From the NCBI GenBank assembly GCA_009823395.1, contig CM020518.1, positions 15,427,001 through 15,491,000 on the forward strand: a stretch of DNA of 64,000 bases, read 5' to 3'. Position numbers and translations under genes: made by a program. Of the stretch, positions 44,463 to 56,678 are shown piece after piece. Below the pieces are notes generated by a model, which saw nothing but the letters and a program-made list of their open reading frames with translations, was not told the origin of the DNA and did not search any database. The stretch is from Thamnaconus septentrionalis (lineage: Eukaryota > Chordata > Actinopteri > Tetraodontiformes > Monacanthidae). Within the stretch, counting starts at the first letter, position 1; every line of letters starts with the position of its first letter.

Positions 44463-45778
44463 AGGGACTTTTTTGGTTTAGTTCGAACCAAACAGGGCAG
44501 GTGTGAGTACGCCCTTAGATGTGACAGGAAAAAGCCGTCCCAGGCAAAATGCTGTTCAAACATAAACACTGGGAATACAGCAGTGGTTATCCCGATGATG
44601 ATTCCCAGTCTTTCCAGTCTGCAATGATTGCTCACTCGGAAGATAGAATCCGACATTTGGGGGATTTTTCTTTCACCTCCCCTTCATTTGGCTCCACACA
44701 TTAGAGGAGGAGGTTCCATCCTTCCTCTTTGGCCGGACGTGCTCTCCCACCAAAATGCTGCTCCAAATGGTTCCGATTGAGAGTAATTTGGTCTTTACGG
44801 ACAATCTGCCCATCGCTGTCTGCGAAAACAGTTTATTGGATTGGTCAAGGTCCTGATTGTGGGGACACTCTCCGCGTCCTTGTCTCCGCCTCTATCCCTC
44901 TTCGCTCTGACACATCTCCCCCACTTACTACCCCCGCCCACGACGCTGACTGTGACCCTTTTCCATCCACTCATCCCCAAACAGGAAGTGGGTCAGCTTG
45001 ACCTCGTGTCTTGTCGAGACACGTGAGTGACCTGACAGGGCCGACTAAGCTCAGTGCTGATAGTCACTTTTATTTATTTCTTTGTTGGTTTGTTTTTAAT
45101 AATGCAGGCCAACATTTTTTGAACGTGTTTTTTTGCTATATCGGGACCTAAAAGCCAGCCAGCTTGCTCGTGATTGGCCTTCACACTTTCGCGACATAAA
45201 CAGTCAGTGCACAATTCTTGTCCATAATCAAGCAAGAACTGAGCCCCTTTTTGTGGTTGTTGTGCGCTGATCGTGTTTGCCAAGCTGACAAATGCTAAAC
45301 CAGAAGCTTTTGTTTCAGATGTCATTGAGTATTTAATTACGTTATCTGTTCAAAAAGCAAATAAAAAAAGGAAAAAAAGAAACACGAGGCAAGCATGGCC
45401 TGCGACGACAACGAAACAGAAAGCGCCATCATGCTCGGAGGCATCCGGCAGTTTAGGGAACAAATAATGGACATAAAAATTCCACCGAGACGTGCCGTGC
45501 AACCGCCCTCCCCACTGCCATTTATGGAGCCCAATGAGGAGATAATGAGCCATCGCTGAACTGTCAATTACAGGTTTGCGTATATCCACCGCGGCATGTT
45601 TGTTTTGTCAGGTGTTCAACGTCCCCGGGAGAACATTTGATGTGCGGCGCGGCCGATAACGGGGGATTATGTAAGTCATGACTAGAAGTGGGTAAATGAT
45701 CCCGGCTGTCTCCAGAGAAATGCTTTTCCCCGACACAAAGGCACCAGAAGTTGCGCTTCATGGCTGTAAGTTTCATAA
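43691..45778. other. Intergenic DNA with CCGC and TA microsatellites
   Basis: A CCGC repeat lies at 43976-43998 and a (TA)n run at 44414-44461. Right after the TA run, about 44475-44520 has TTCGAACCAAACAGGGCAGG and TGAGTACGCCCTTAG words, which resemble inner parts of fish DNA transposons. I could not find the paired end, so no element is called. 43680-44250 is GC-rich with low-complexity frames only. Confidence 0.4.
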
Positions 45779-46262
45779 GCTGCGTTTCCATCACAGTTTT
45801 TGGCAAAATAAAAGCGACATTTCTACAATTGCGACAAAGTACAATTGCGATTTGCAGGTGTTTCCATTGAATAGTGTAAAAAGCCTGAGGCGTAATTCCC
45901 CTAAAATCTTGTTTCCCGCAACGCAATTCTCGTAAAATCTCGTCCTGCGAGATTTACGAGAATTACGTTAAGGTTTTTTTGTTCACGTTTGTTTGCTGAC
46001 AAGAATGGTTGTTATATTTTTCTCTTTAATTACTTGTAAAAAATATTCTGTTTCCTCCTCCGTCCAAACATAACGTGCCATTTTTACTTGACGTGAACTG
46101 GTCACGTGACCCCGTATGGTACACCACGTCCGTGTATGGTACACGCACGTCCGTCTGAAAAACCACCTCACAGGAGCGCGATATTTGAATGAAATTTCCA
46201 TTACCTACCTTAAAAAGTGTTCGCTATTGTGATATACATTCTGGGGGTAATGGTAACACAGC
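45779..46262 (-). mobile_element. Non-autonomous inverted-repeat element carrying a SANT-like 5' coding fragment
   Basis: The left end GCTGCGTTTCCATCAC and the reverse complement of the right end GCTGTGTTACCATTAC agree at 13 of 16 positions. The length is about 484 bp. On the minus strand it holds the start of a Myb/SANT-like protein and no transposase. PIF/Harbinger transposons encode a Myb/SANT-like partner protein besides the transposase, so this may be a deletion product of such an element. No clear 3-bp target duplication was found, so the superfamily is an inference from cargo. Confidence 0.6.
45983..46081 (-). pseudogene. N-terminal fragment of a Myb/SANT-like DNA-binding protein
   Basis: From an ATG at 46081-46079 the minus strand reads MARYVWTEEETEYFLQVIKE and a few more residues, then stops at 45983-45985. 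The pattern W-[ST]-x-E-E-T-x-x-F-L-x-x-I-x-E is the first helix of Myb/SANT-like (MADF/trihelix-type) domains linked with Harbinger transposons and with fish SANT-domain gene families. The second and third helices are missing. The upstream frame to 46201 is open but looks like element DNA, so I place the start at the internal Met. Confidence 0.6.
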
Positions 46263-47128
46263 GAGTGACAAGTGTGTTGTTGAAGTGCTTGTGTCGCAAA
46301 ATATTCCTTCAGTGAACAACTAAGTTGAGCACTCAGACAGGAGAATAGTCAGTGAAAATGAATAGTTCAGTGCAGTAACAGTAGATGTCAGCATGTCCAG
46401 TGGTCTTTATTTATGGTGAAACAGAAAAGGACATTTTACAGACTGTGGTCAATTAGGTCAATTCATTTCATAAACCAGCTCAGTGGTCGAGTGGTAGAGT
46501 GTCCTAGATTGTGGTTTTGGTGCCACACCAGGTCATGCTGAAGACTATAGCAATGCTACCCAGTGCCTCCTAGTTCTAGTTAGTTGCAGTTTTATGAAAA
46601 CACACTAAGCGGCCTCTTGAATTGAGCCTTTTATTGTTGCCAAAGGAGATTCAGGTCTGTAAACAGAGAATTTTTCCATTCAGCAACAGACAAGTGTGAA
46701 GTTCCTATCAAACACCACAATGGGATTATGTCATCACAAAGAAATCGTTACAGGATTATTTGTTAGGTGCGCAGCGTCACGCGCTGTCGCCAGAAAAGTT
46801 GAATTTGTATGAACTTAAAGCAGTGTCGCGATGACAGATGTGTCACTTCCGTTGCGAGAATCACGTCGCCTAAGGTGACAACGCATACGTCGACTTTTGA
46901 TGTGCTCCCGTCATGCTCGTCGTGTTTCAGTTGAACACACATTAAAAGAACAATTAACAACAGATGGAATTTAGCTTTAAACTTCTAAGTAAAGCCTAAT
47001 ATTTGGTGATTTAAGACAAAGCAAGAAACACATTCAGTGTCAGCCGCACAGTAGTTTTGGATACATTAAATAATTAAGGATTCCGGAACTTATTCCATCT
47101 CAGGTTGCGTTGAAAAACACATTAATTG
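46263..47128. other. Intergenic DNA containing a SINE-like relic
   Basis: Apart from the SINE-like segment at 46476-46590 nothing is recognised. The minus frame at 46763-46960 has no family signature. Confidence 0.45.
46476..46590 (+). mobile_element. Decayed tRNA-derived SINE
   Basis: AGCTCAGTGGTCGAGTGGTA gives an A-box-like TGGTCGAGTGG and is followed by GAGTGTCC. After a diverged B-box region the phrases GAAGACTATAGCAATG and ACCCAGTGCCTCC appear in the order found in a widespread fish repeat. The B box is too decayed for function. The ends are approximate. Confidence 0.55.
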
Positions 47129-47469
47129 TCAGGTTCTAGAGTTGTGTTTTCCTGTTTCCCCTGTCTGGCTGCTGGCCTGAGAGGGATCATCAGCTTCATT
47201 GGCTTCACCTGCCTCTGCGACTCACCTGCCGCTGATTCACCTGATTGCCTTCAAGGAGCTCAACTGCAACTGTGTTTAAATCTGGACTGATCACCTAGCC
47301 ACCACCACTTCGTCAGTTACTCCAAGAACATCACCTGTTTGGCAGCATATCTGCCACAACTGCTGGTTTCCAGCCCTTCACCTTTTGGCTGACTCCCGTA
47401 GTTGAATAGATCTAGTTTTGTTCAGTCTGCACTGTTCTCTTGAACTTAACACTAAGGACATTTAACAAG
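47129..47469 (+). mobile_element. Possible decayed LTR
   Basis: The segment starts TGTCAGGTTC and could end at TTTAACA. It has a CT-rich first part, a GTTTAAATCTGG TATA-like site at about 47273-47284 and pyrimidine-rich DNA after it, the general look of fish retrotransposon LTRs. No second LTR, internal region or target duplication was found. It could equally be unique DNA. Confidence 0.25.
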
Positions 47470-48574
47470 CATAAAAAGTATTTCTCACATCTCCTGTTCT
47501 TCCCTTTTCTCTCTGTAAACTCTGTCAAATGGCAGGCATCCCAGTGACCGAGGCTCAATAAGCCAGCGGAGACTCATCAGCTCAACAAGATCTGATTGTT
47601 GTCCGAGGGAGTGGGCGAGAGGCATCCGACTGCCAACTGGCGCAAAACAATTACTGAGGGTTCTGATGCGCTCCGCTAATTTTTCCGCGACCCCCAACTG
47701 CGGCGTGGAGCGGAGCGACGGCTTACGCCCACCCACGCTCGTTTGAAGAGGACTGGGGATGGGTGGAGTGGAGTATCGGAACGCACGTCGCCGAGGTCTT
47801 GTCAGGTTCCATCAGCAAATGGGTACAAGTGGCTTTGGCGTCTGTGCAGTGCAAGAACATAAAGATGTAACCAGCGTGAGACATGTTTCATCTCAGGGAG
47901 TAGGTGGTGTTCTCAAGTGTACTTTCCCTCCCATGGTGGGGGGGAACCTTGCAGAAAGTTTTCCGATCTCAGCTTTGTGTGACTCAGACAGCTTTACTTG
48001 TATTTGAAACATCACAGGACAAGGTCACATTTCAAGAGTACTAGTTGCATCTCTATTATCGTTATAGCCCAATGATATATTTAGATTTTTTTTTTTTTTT
48101 TTTAAATATATAAGGTATTCCTGACTAAATTGCAAGAGGTTTAGATTGTGTGTTTCAAAAATTAAATCAAAAGCACAACAAGCCTACAGGAAAGTAACCA
48201 TGCTGCAAAAAAAAAAGTTTTATGTTCTTTCCCTCCTTACTTTAATCTTGGTAGGGATGTCACAATACCCATTGTGAAGTGAAGTGAAAGTGGTGCTCAA
48301 AGAAACGCAACTAGCAAAGTTTTTAGACTAGTGTTAATTTCACAAGTGTTGGGGGTAGGCTGCCTACCATTCAACGTTTTAAGTCTAACTGAATCAAATG
48401 AGTCCTGTAGTAACTTTCTATGTTGAGCATGTGCACACTTTAAGCCCGCAATTTCCCCAGACAGTATTCAGTGAATTTGCAGGCTACACACATCCCAAAA
48501 CATTGTTCGTTTCTATTTCATTCCAGTCAGTGTCTTTCTGACTGTGTGTGTGCGTAGCAGCATTAGCGCACATG

Positions 48575-48595
48575 CACACACACACACACACACAC
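48575..48595 (+). repeat. (CA)n microsatellite
   Basis: A CA run of about 21 bases, preceded by a TG run at about 48543-48552. Confidence 0.9.
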
Positions 48596-51119
48596 CAGCA
48601 GCAGCCCTCCTTCACCCTCCCTACATGAAAAGTCCCTCTTCACTTGGCAGCCAAGTGCCGAAATATTCGCCAAGTCTCGACGAACCTTTCGGCTATTTCT
48701 TACCGGACAGTCGGTAGCTATTCTGACCTCTTCACTCTGTCCCTGGTCGCTCACGTCTCTTTCCTCGTCATCCTTCTCCTCCTCCTCAACTACATCATCT
48801 GTCATATGCTGCCGTTGCAGTTGAACCGGTGGCAGCAAACGTGTTTGTAATTTTTGCCCATTTTGCCGCGTCCGCCTGCAGGCTTTTACCCCTCTTGTCA
48901 TGCAGCTTCTCTGCACCTCCCTGACGCTTGTGCTGTTTAGACCTGTCCGTCTTCACAGAAGGACGTTCGCTTCACTCTTTCATTCATTGGATTAACTGTC
49001 CATGCCTGCATCTGAGCCCACTATCAGGAGTCACACACCAAGGTCTGCAAGTATTAAAACTTTCAAGAATGAGCGGCATCCACTAGTGTTGTCACAAAGA
49101 CACAAAAATAAACCCGTCGCCATAATGAATAAGTCTCCTGGCAGCAAAGCGGCATCAAACAAATTGTTAGAAAACTAGCCTGATTAAACTAATGTGCAAA
49201 AGTTAAACAAAAATAGGAAGGAAAGAAGGCGTTTAAGATTAGATGAAGGGCCTAAATGTAAGAATGATCAACTTCTGCAATGCCTTGCTTGCATTTTACT
49301 AGTCAGATTACACGTAAATAGATAAATTGTGATGGAGCAAAAAAAAAAAGAAATCTGAGAATATGTTGGTCTCTGCGTGGGTTGACACAAACTTTTCCAT
49401 CATTTAGTCACTCATTAAGTTTGTCCATTTTCACCATTGTGCCTCATTCAGAGGCTTCCTCTTCATGTATTTGCTTCCTTAATGTTTTCTCTTAATTTTC
49501 GCACCTCAGCTATTTTTAACAGCGGCGTAGTTTACAACGTGCTTGACAAGATGGAAAATGAGCCACCATGTAATTTCGAACGTGGAAGAAGCAACACCTC
49601 TTCGTTAACTGCTGCTTTATGTGATATTGGGCAGAATAACTATTACATTTTAGTTAATCTTTAACCTGCGCACACTCCAAATGGAATAAAAAGAAGTTGT
49701 CAGAACCGCTGCCTCTCTAATCGGAAGTTTTCCTTTCTTGACTCCTTGAAGACATCTGGCTACACCGGAGATATTTCTCTCCGCTGATGGCTTCGCTTTT
49801 TGCAACAGCATTGGGCCGGTTGTTTTTTTGTTTTTTTTCCATCTTTTTTTTTCTCCAGCGGGGTGCCAGCCGGGGGAGCCGAGTCGCATGCTGCAAGCGC
49901 GTGTGGGTGATTAATCACGCTGTGACTCGGTGTCTCTCGGGGGCCCGTCAGCGACTCCGGCCGCATGAGGTCCCGGGGAACAGCTGGGGATGTCTGGGGA
50001 CGTCGGGGGTGGGAGGGTGACCACGGCCACATTTGTCTCCCCGGGGACAGCGACCAGACGGGCCGCCTCAATCTAACGTCACCCCACCCCACTGTCTCTG
50101 TCTCTGTCACTGTCTCCCATACCTCCCCTTCTCCCCTGCAGATCCAGGTTGGGGCGAAAGGTGTGCAGTGTTACATCGTGACACACGGCGCTCCGAGGAT
50201 CTGTGAACGGAGCAGGGAAGGAGGGAGAGGGGGGGGGTTGCCGGCGTCTTGGGGCCGCACATCACTGACAATAACAACCAGGGCTCGTAATGTGGCTGTT
50301 GGTGAGCTATCAGGAAGGACAACAACCTGCTGGGTGGGGAGAAGAGGGGGCAAGACACCTCAGCTGCAGATGGGCTGATAGGATGGATAAAAAAATTTTT
50401 AGGCGGCACTGAAGATTGGCTTAACGATACAATATTAATTCAGTGTAATCCGATAATAATTGAATCTTGTTAAAATACAATATTCTTTTCATGGATGTGA
50501 TCATATCTCTCCGAGCAGGTGTTCTGAGGGGCACAGTGGTGGCGCTGCAAAATAAGTGCGCAGCTTCTCCCAGCCACTGACTGTGCGCTTCCACTTTCAA
50601 AAATTAGGGCCAAGTACCGAGGACACTGCATGCTGTCGTTTGGCAGAACTGCCAAAGTTGGTTGCAAAGGGAGTGGAAAAACAACCGCGTGTTGATGTGG
50701 AAAGAAGCACTGAATTTTAATAAAATATGGTTAGAATTTTTTTTTGTTGGTTAAAGTTGTTTGTGAAGAAAAATCATCAAATAGACTCTAATGCTTATTT
50801 TGTCTGATTTGGCCTAAGTTTTGAGTGACAGTGGTCATAAAGTTGTGGGAGTGGTTGCAGTTCATCGGCGGCAGGTAGTCAGGTGGAGCAACGGTCCAGT
50901 CATCGCTCACCTCTGGTATTTTCCACACGTCCAAATGTGGGATCTTCCGGTCTCAGAAAGGATGGGAAACTCGACATGCCGTGAAAGCCTCAAAAACAAA
51001 TATTTGCAAAGCAACAGGTGACGTCACGACGACTCCGTCCGTCTTCATGTCCAGTCAGTGTCCCCTATGAGACAAAAATTCCTCTTTGCGCTGTAACTAT
51101 CTTAATGCGATGCCGTTGT

Positions 51120-51167
51120 GAAGATATTGGCATATATTGACTGGAAGATATTGGCATATATTGGCAG
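51120..51167 (+). repeat. Two tandem 24-bp units
   Basis: GAAGATATTGGCATATATTG begins at 51120 and again at 51144. The last four bases of each unit differ slightly. A recent local duplication. Confidence 0.85.
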
Positions 51168-51569
51168 ATACTCCCACACGTTTTTTACTTAGTTTTTTTC
51201 TTTTCTTTTCCATGGTACAGGATTAGCCGTTATTGATAGGCCTCTGTCTATTGGATCGAGATTGAACGTCTGTCAGTGGAGGCGACCTAAATATTAGATC
51301 ATGAAATAGGCAAAGCAACATTAGTATTTGTCCTCCTTTTTTGCATCCAAACTAAAGCCTACAGTGCCTCAGGACCCATTCAAACAATCCTGCCGGATCC
51401 CTCTGCGATCCGCCCAGTGCTTCACTTCAGGCATTGTGTCCCGCGGCCTATTTTGTCAACACGAACCTGATTTTATCGGTGCCACAATCCAGGCGATTCG
51501 CGGGGTCAGGATAAGACGATGCAGCTGTGGCACTGTTTAATGCAGATAAAGTAGTTTTTTGGGTGCACC

Positions 51570-51617
51570 AAAAAAAAAAAAAAAAACACCACGCATGCAC
51601 ACACACACACACACACT
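51570..51617 (+). repeat. Poly-A and (CA)n microsatellite
   Basis: An A run at about 51570-51586 is followed after a short gap by a CA run ending at 51617. Confidence 0.9.
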
Positions 51618-52288
51618 CACAGTTCCAAGAAGCTGTTCCCTCCCGCGAGCCCGGCTTGTGACGGCATGATGAATGATCGCCGACGGGGGAGCAGGAGGGA
51701 CAAGCAGCTTTGACACGCAGGAATCATGGAATTTAAATGTAAGTAGCTTTGCGCATCGGTTCTCTCTTCTTCTTTTTTTCCCCTTTTTATTTATTATTTT
51801 GCAGTCTGTCCCTCTGTTCCTGCTCAAACACGCAGCCAGCGGTCGGCGGCAGACTTCGGGACATAACAAACGGCTCTCGCTAACTTTGGGTTACGACGGG
51901 AGGATTAGCGCGACTCGCGGCTCAGCCACACGCATAAAAATCTGAAGCGAAGATGCTAATTTTCAAAAGTTTGGGTCACAGGGTTGTGTTTTTCACAGTT
52001 AACTGTTCGCAGAGGGACAGAGATTATTGTTATTATTATTTTATTCAAACATTCCTGTGCTCGAGTGTGCATATTAAGCGCGGGCGTTCTGACAGGCATT
52101 CACACGTGTGAAACACACAAAGCACTTTGTTTTGCCGAACACAAACGGTGGGAAGACTCGACAACCGCAATCAGGCCCTCGCCGGAGCAAATGCATCAAG
52201 TGAAGTGGATGCCGCGCTGAGAATGGAGTGTCTGCATTATGCTGTTATTTACCGTCTCATTCCTCAGTCAGGAAGCGGCTTCCGTCTG

Positions 52289-52309
52289 CGTGTGTGTGTG
52301 TGTGTGTGT
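52289..52309 (+). repeat. (GT)n microsatellite
   Basis: A GT run of about 21 bases. It produces Val-Cys runs in the plus frames. Confidence 0.9.
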
Positions 52310-52569
52310 CTTCGACAAGGGGAGAGACCCTGCGGCATATGGAAATTGCAGAAATGGAACATTCAACCGTCGCAGGTCGCAGGTAAACGCGGCAGGATCG
52401 GGGAGGCGAAACAAAAACACTCGTCTTGCCCCACCGAGCGCAGATAAATTCAAAGAGCATTTACAGCAAAAGCCCTTAACGTTCCTTGTCTGTGTTTGCC
52501 AAAACTGCACTTAGGAGAGCCAGGCTGCATTGAGAGATGAAGAAGTCGTCCCGGTTCAGGGACTCAACT

Positions 52570-52574
<5 letters not shown>

Positions 52575-52617
<43 letters not shown>
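52575..52617 (+). repeat. (CT)n microsatellite
   Basis: A CT run of about 43 bases. Minus-strand Arg-Glu frames across it are artefacts. Confidence 0.95.
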
Positions 52618-52621
<4 letters not shown>

Positions 52622-54948
52622 ATCCACGTGATGTATAATTGACGAGCACAAGTGGGACACACGGACGATGAAGAGGGGAGAACAATGACCAGCGAGCGGA
52701 CGCGTCTTGCAGGGAGTCGACAACATGTTCGAGTCGGGTCTCGAGGAATGGACTCCATTTAATTGTGGGCAAAAGCCAAATGGAGTCTTTGGAAACAGCA
52801 CCAGGTCTTTAACAACAATTCAGCCACTAGCCAACAGAGTAATTATGCTATTTGGTAATTTGTCGTACCTGATGAAGAAATAGAAAAAGGGAACTGATTT
52901 TTTTTTTTTTTTTCCCAAGTCTTCTTGGTCTTATTTAGTTAAACTAATTTGATCACATTCAAAATAATGATCCAGTTCATAAAAAAGAGGATGAAGAAAA
53001 TTTTTTTGGGATATTTCTGTTGCTGTTCGACTGTTTAAGGTGATAATTATCTCAGTTTCTTGTCAACAAAATACATATTTAGCTTCACTAATATTGCTGC
53101 CATATACAAAGGTTAAATCTTGTCCATCCCTACAGGGAAACAGTACATGCTTTACATGACACTGCATAACATTGTTTTTATAATCTACATTTAATGAGAT
53201 AATAATATAATAATGTCACTGCAAGTCAGTTTAAGCCTTCAACCTCAAAGTCCAGTTCTTTGTTTGTTCTGTCAATTCTCCAGTCTCCATGACAATGCAT
53301 GCATTCATGCATTCTGGCTGTTAATAAACGCTGCAACCACGTAGGGATGATAATGTGTCTGCCGTCAGTGCTCCGTGCCAGGGACGCTAGTCTGCAAATT
53401 AGCGTGCATCCTTGGGACTATGCAGGTAACTCAAAATTAAACTCAAAGAAGGAAAAGACATAGCTGAGAAAGTGTTTTCTCCAATTGAAATTAAAAACAA
53501 AATTTTAAAATGGTGATTCCTAGATCACAGTGCAAAAGAGGCCAGTGGTGCCATTTTTATGCTTTCACAGTACAATTAAAAAAATAACTTTAATTTGATG
53601 GGACAAGTTTGTCGTCTTTATTTATTAAACAAAGACGCACAGAGAGTTGAGCTCCAGTGCTTTCTTGTTGGGAACAATGGGGACAGACTGTGCAACAAAG
53701 ACAGATTGCAAGCGCTTTCTTCACCCCTTTCAGTTTCCTGGCTGGGAAAAAAAACCCACTCTCAAAATCATTATTTTTTCCCCCTAAATGAAAAAATTGT
53801 GACAGCAAACCCAAGTGACTGTGTCAAGTACGGCTGTAATTCTAAAGCGAGACTCCAAGAACTGTCAGATGGTCGCTGTCGATTATTCATCCATCCATCT
53901 ATCTAGTGTTTTATATCACCAATCGTCTGACCCAGATCCACATGTGGGCATCTGCAGTGGTGAAGACGACTTGCTGAAGTGAGCATCAGGACAAGGGGAG
54001 AAAAGGGAGTGAAGCTATACTTGGTGCCAGATGGTCAAAAGGCCAAAGGTTTCTTGATTTGTCTACTTGATAAATGTGTCTTGGACAAAAAAAACTAAAT
54101 GCAAGGTGCTAAATGCAAAGTTACAACTACGTGCAGCACATCAACTATCTGGGATTTCCAGAGGCTGGTGGTCCCAAACAGATTAAATATCCAGTGAATT
54201 CATGCCATACAGCAGTTTAGTTTCACTGACATTTTCAGAACAATGTAATGTAACAAGCAGGTTAAAAGAGACAGTTGAGATCATAACTCTGTAATAATAA
54301 GGTCATAACAGTCAATTTGAGGCCACAATTGTATCATATATGGCTACAAATCAAGTGTTATTTTCCACAATGACACCTGGCTGGCTCTGCAGATGACCAC
54401 ACAGTAGCGTTTGTTGTTGCATTACGATGCTGTTCAGTCCAAACGACGGCCTGTGTAGGTGCTGCCTTCACTGCTATCCAGATGCTACGGCTCGCCGAGC
54501 GCCGTGCCCGAGATAACATTGTGACTTCCACGTGAATTCCAAATGCTCCACGCTCGCGCGTCTGTGTGAAACGAAGAGGCACGCCGATTGATTTGTGCGA
54601 CTCATAATCCTAAAGAAAAATGCTCCCCAGTCCCCCGAACCACAGGAAACGCGGCGGCGTATGTGGCGTTGGAGCTGAGATTTGTCTTTTTTTTGTTGTT
54701 GTTGTTTTTGTTGCTCTTTTACAATCAATAACTAATCTCTGTCTGTGTGCAACCCTCTTATAAAAAAAAAAGAAAAATCAAAAAGGGAGAAATAGAAAAC
54801 CCTCTCGTGCTGCCTCCGCATAAACACGCTGGAGCTCAATGTCTTTCTGTCCACCTCTGCCACCCTATTTTCTCTGTGTCGGTCAACCCGGGCTGAGCAG
54901 ACACAACACGTTCGCCTGCCTGTGCCCCATCACAGGTAATAAGTGCAA

Positions 54949-54968
54949 CACACACACACACACGGGCG

Positions 54969-55015
<47 letters not shown>
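54949..55015 (+). repeat. Interrupted (CA)n microsatellite
   Basis: Two CA runs, about 54949-54962 and 54974-55015, are separated by GGGCGTGCGCG. All of it is alternating purine-pyrimidine apart from the GGG. Confidence 0.95.
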
Positions 55016-55019
<4 letters not shown>

Positions 55020-55560
55020 TCGCACGCAGCGAGTTTGGCAGCCGCCTCGTTACCGTGAACGACCTCTTGTCTCTGGGCACCAGAGGAAATGACTGGCCTT
55101 TCATTAATCTCCCTGTCCTCAGCGCAGACCTCCCCTAATTACAGCCACTGTTTACCTTTGCGCTGGCACGCCCATTGAATTATTGATGGCCGCCCCTGCC
55201 CCAGTCAGTTGAAAGGCCCTTGCCAGTGGGCACAGCAGCAGCCAATGGACAGGGCGCCCGCCAGCGGAGCGCCAGCTTGTCTCCTGTATGACAGTTGACT
55301 GGATTATTATTCCAACAGCAATTTGTTTTTGTTTGTTTTTTTTCCTGGCGCTGCCTGCTTCTTCTTGGGACCAACTTGCTGGTTTTGTTTTGGGGCCTCC
55401 TTGTTTATTGTAGGAAGGCTTGCTCAATGGGCCGTTCTTTTGGATTTGTCTCACGTACCTGTGTGGAGACAGAACTTGGGCAAGGGGAGGCAAAGTTTCA
55501 CCTGAATTCGGGTGAAATTTCAGCCTGTTTATTTATTGTTGTTGTGCTGGTTCATGGTGT

Positions 55561-55871
55561 TGTCGTACTCAAGAGCTGTCTTGGTCTCAAGACCATTTTG
55601 TACACGGTGTCAGACCCAACTCATCCTCAACGTTTCCTTGTCTTGGTCTTGTCTTTGTCCCGGTACTTAACAGTCCGAAGGGCGTTTCCAAAATCAGGCA
55701 AATGGTTCTGGTGCAGCACCATTATTACTCCCCGACGAATAAGATTAATCTAATTTCAAATAAATAATTTTTCCTCTTTTGTGTCTCTGCTGCCTGAGCT
55801 CCTCTGTCTATTCTCTCTCAACTCGTCTCAGTCTTGGTTTAAGTTGGTCTTGGTCTCAACCTCGTCTTGTC
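55561..55871 (+). repeat. Degenerate CTTGGTCT-rich repeat
   Basis: GTCTTGGTCTCAAG, TTGTCTTGGTCTTGTC, CAGTCTTGG, TTGGTCTTGGTCTCAACC and CTCGTCTTGTC recur across about 300 bases. The same style resumes after 56678 with CTCTGGTCTTGGTAG. This matches a common fish repeat with CTTGGTCTC words. It is interrupted by the Harbinger-type element that follows. Confidence 0.65.
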
Positions 55872-55874
55872 TTA

Positions 55875-56675
55875 GGGGCCGTTTGCACAAATATGGGTTT
55901 CTCTGAAAACGCACAAATGTTTGCACAGCATTTACACAAAGCCGGCGTATTCACTGAAACCGCACTTTTTTGAAAGCGCTCCTCAGGATGGATTTTTTTG
56001 AAAATGCCACCTGCCCGGATCCGTGTAAACGCCGAAACCGACCTTTTTGGAAACGCTGATGTCACAGCTCTAAACCTGTGCTCCGCCCTGCAACCTGAGC
56101 GGCCGTGAGGTGCAGATGACCACTCACAACTACTACTACTACGTCGGGCAGCAAACAAAAGAGAACAATAACACACGGTGCTCGTGGATCAATTGCGGAT
56201 TGTGTGCAAAGTGAAAATGAGCACAACAAAAGTGATTTGCAAGCCTGCGGTTTTACTTTTTATTGGTTTTCTTTAGGGTCGGCGGACTGGGAGATTGAGG
56301 CAGGAAACCTAAATGACAAATTTTTACTGGCATGACTCCCAGTCAACCTTAATATGGAGCTTTTTAGTTCAACTCTGTCATTTATCCATACCGTCTTTTC
56401 ATGAGTGTTCTTTGTTTCTGTTCTCAGTGGCCCTAGGTGTTAGCAAGCTGTTGATTCTTTAAACACGTCGCGCTTCAGATGTTCTTGTTCTTCTGTCTTC
56501 AGGGAGTACACTTGCGGCGCCACACCAGGCAAGGCATAGGTACTACATGGTTTTCAGTTGTTTCCAGCATATTTGGGTAAACAGGATTTTTTTGAAATAC
56601 AGCTTTGTTTAAACACGTTTTTTTGTTTGTTTGTTTGTTTGTTTGTTTTGAATGCGACTCCATGTAAACGACCCC
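55875..56675. mobile_element. PIF/Harbinger-type non-autonomous element
   Basis: The left end GGGGCCGTTTGCAC pairs with the right end GTAAACGACCCC as a terminal inverted repeat. The trinucleotide TTA flanks both ends (55872-55874 and 56676-56678), the 3-bp TWA duplication typical of PIF/Harbinger. Inside, several segments are TTT-rich with CGAAACC or TTTACAC words, but there is no transposase or SANT frame. A (TTTG)n run lies at about 56621-56650 near the right end. Confidence 0.75.
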
Positions 56676-56678
56676 TTA

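Larger units (their letters stand above)
47470..55560. other. Intergenic DNA rich in microsatellites, no gene recognised
   Basis: No exon could be defended. The frames at 49760-50410 cross GC-rich, low-complexity DNA. A near-exact tandem duplication lies at 51120-51167 and dinucleotide repeats at 48.6, 51.6, 52.3, 52.6 and 55.0 kb, listed separately. A few blocks (49870-50000, 51640-51960) are CpG-rich and unique. ATGGAATTTAAATGTAAGTA at about 51726 looks like a start next to a splice donor but has nothing else to support it. Confidence 0.45.

Noticed and set aside
44120..44656. 178-residue minus frame
   Set aside because: It crosses the (TA)n tract (Tyr-Ile run) and a CA run (Thr-His). The remainder shows no family signature.
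47485..47736. 83-residue minus frame in unique DNA
   Set aside because: No motif, no splice context and no similarity I can name.
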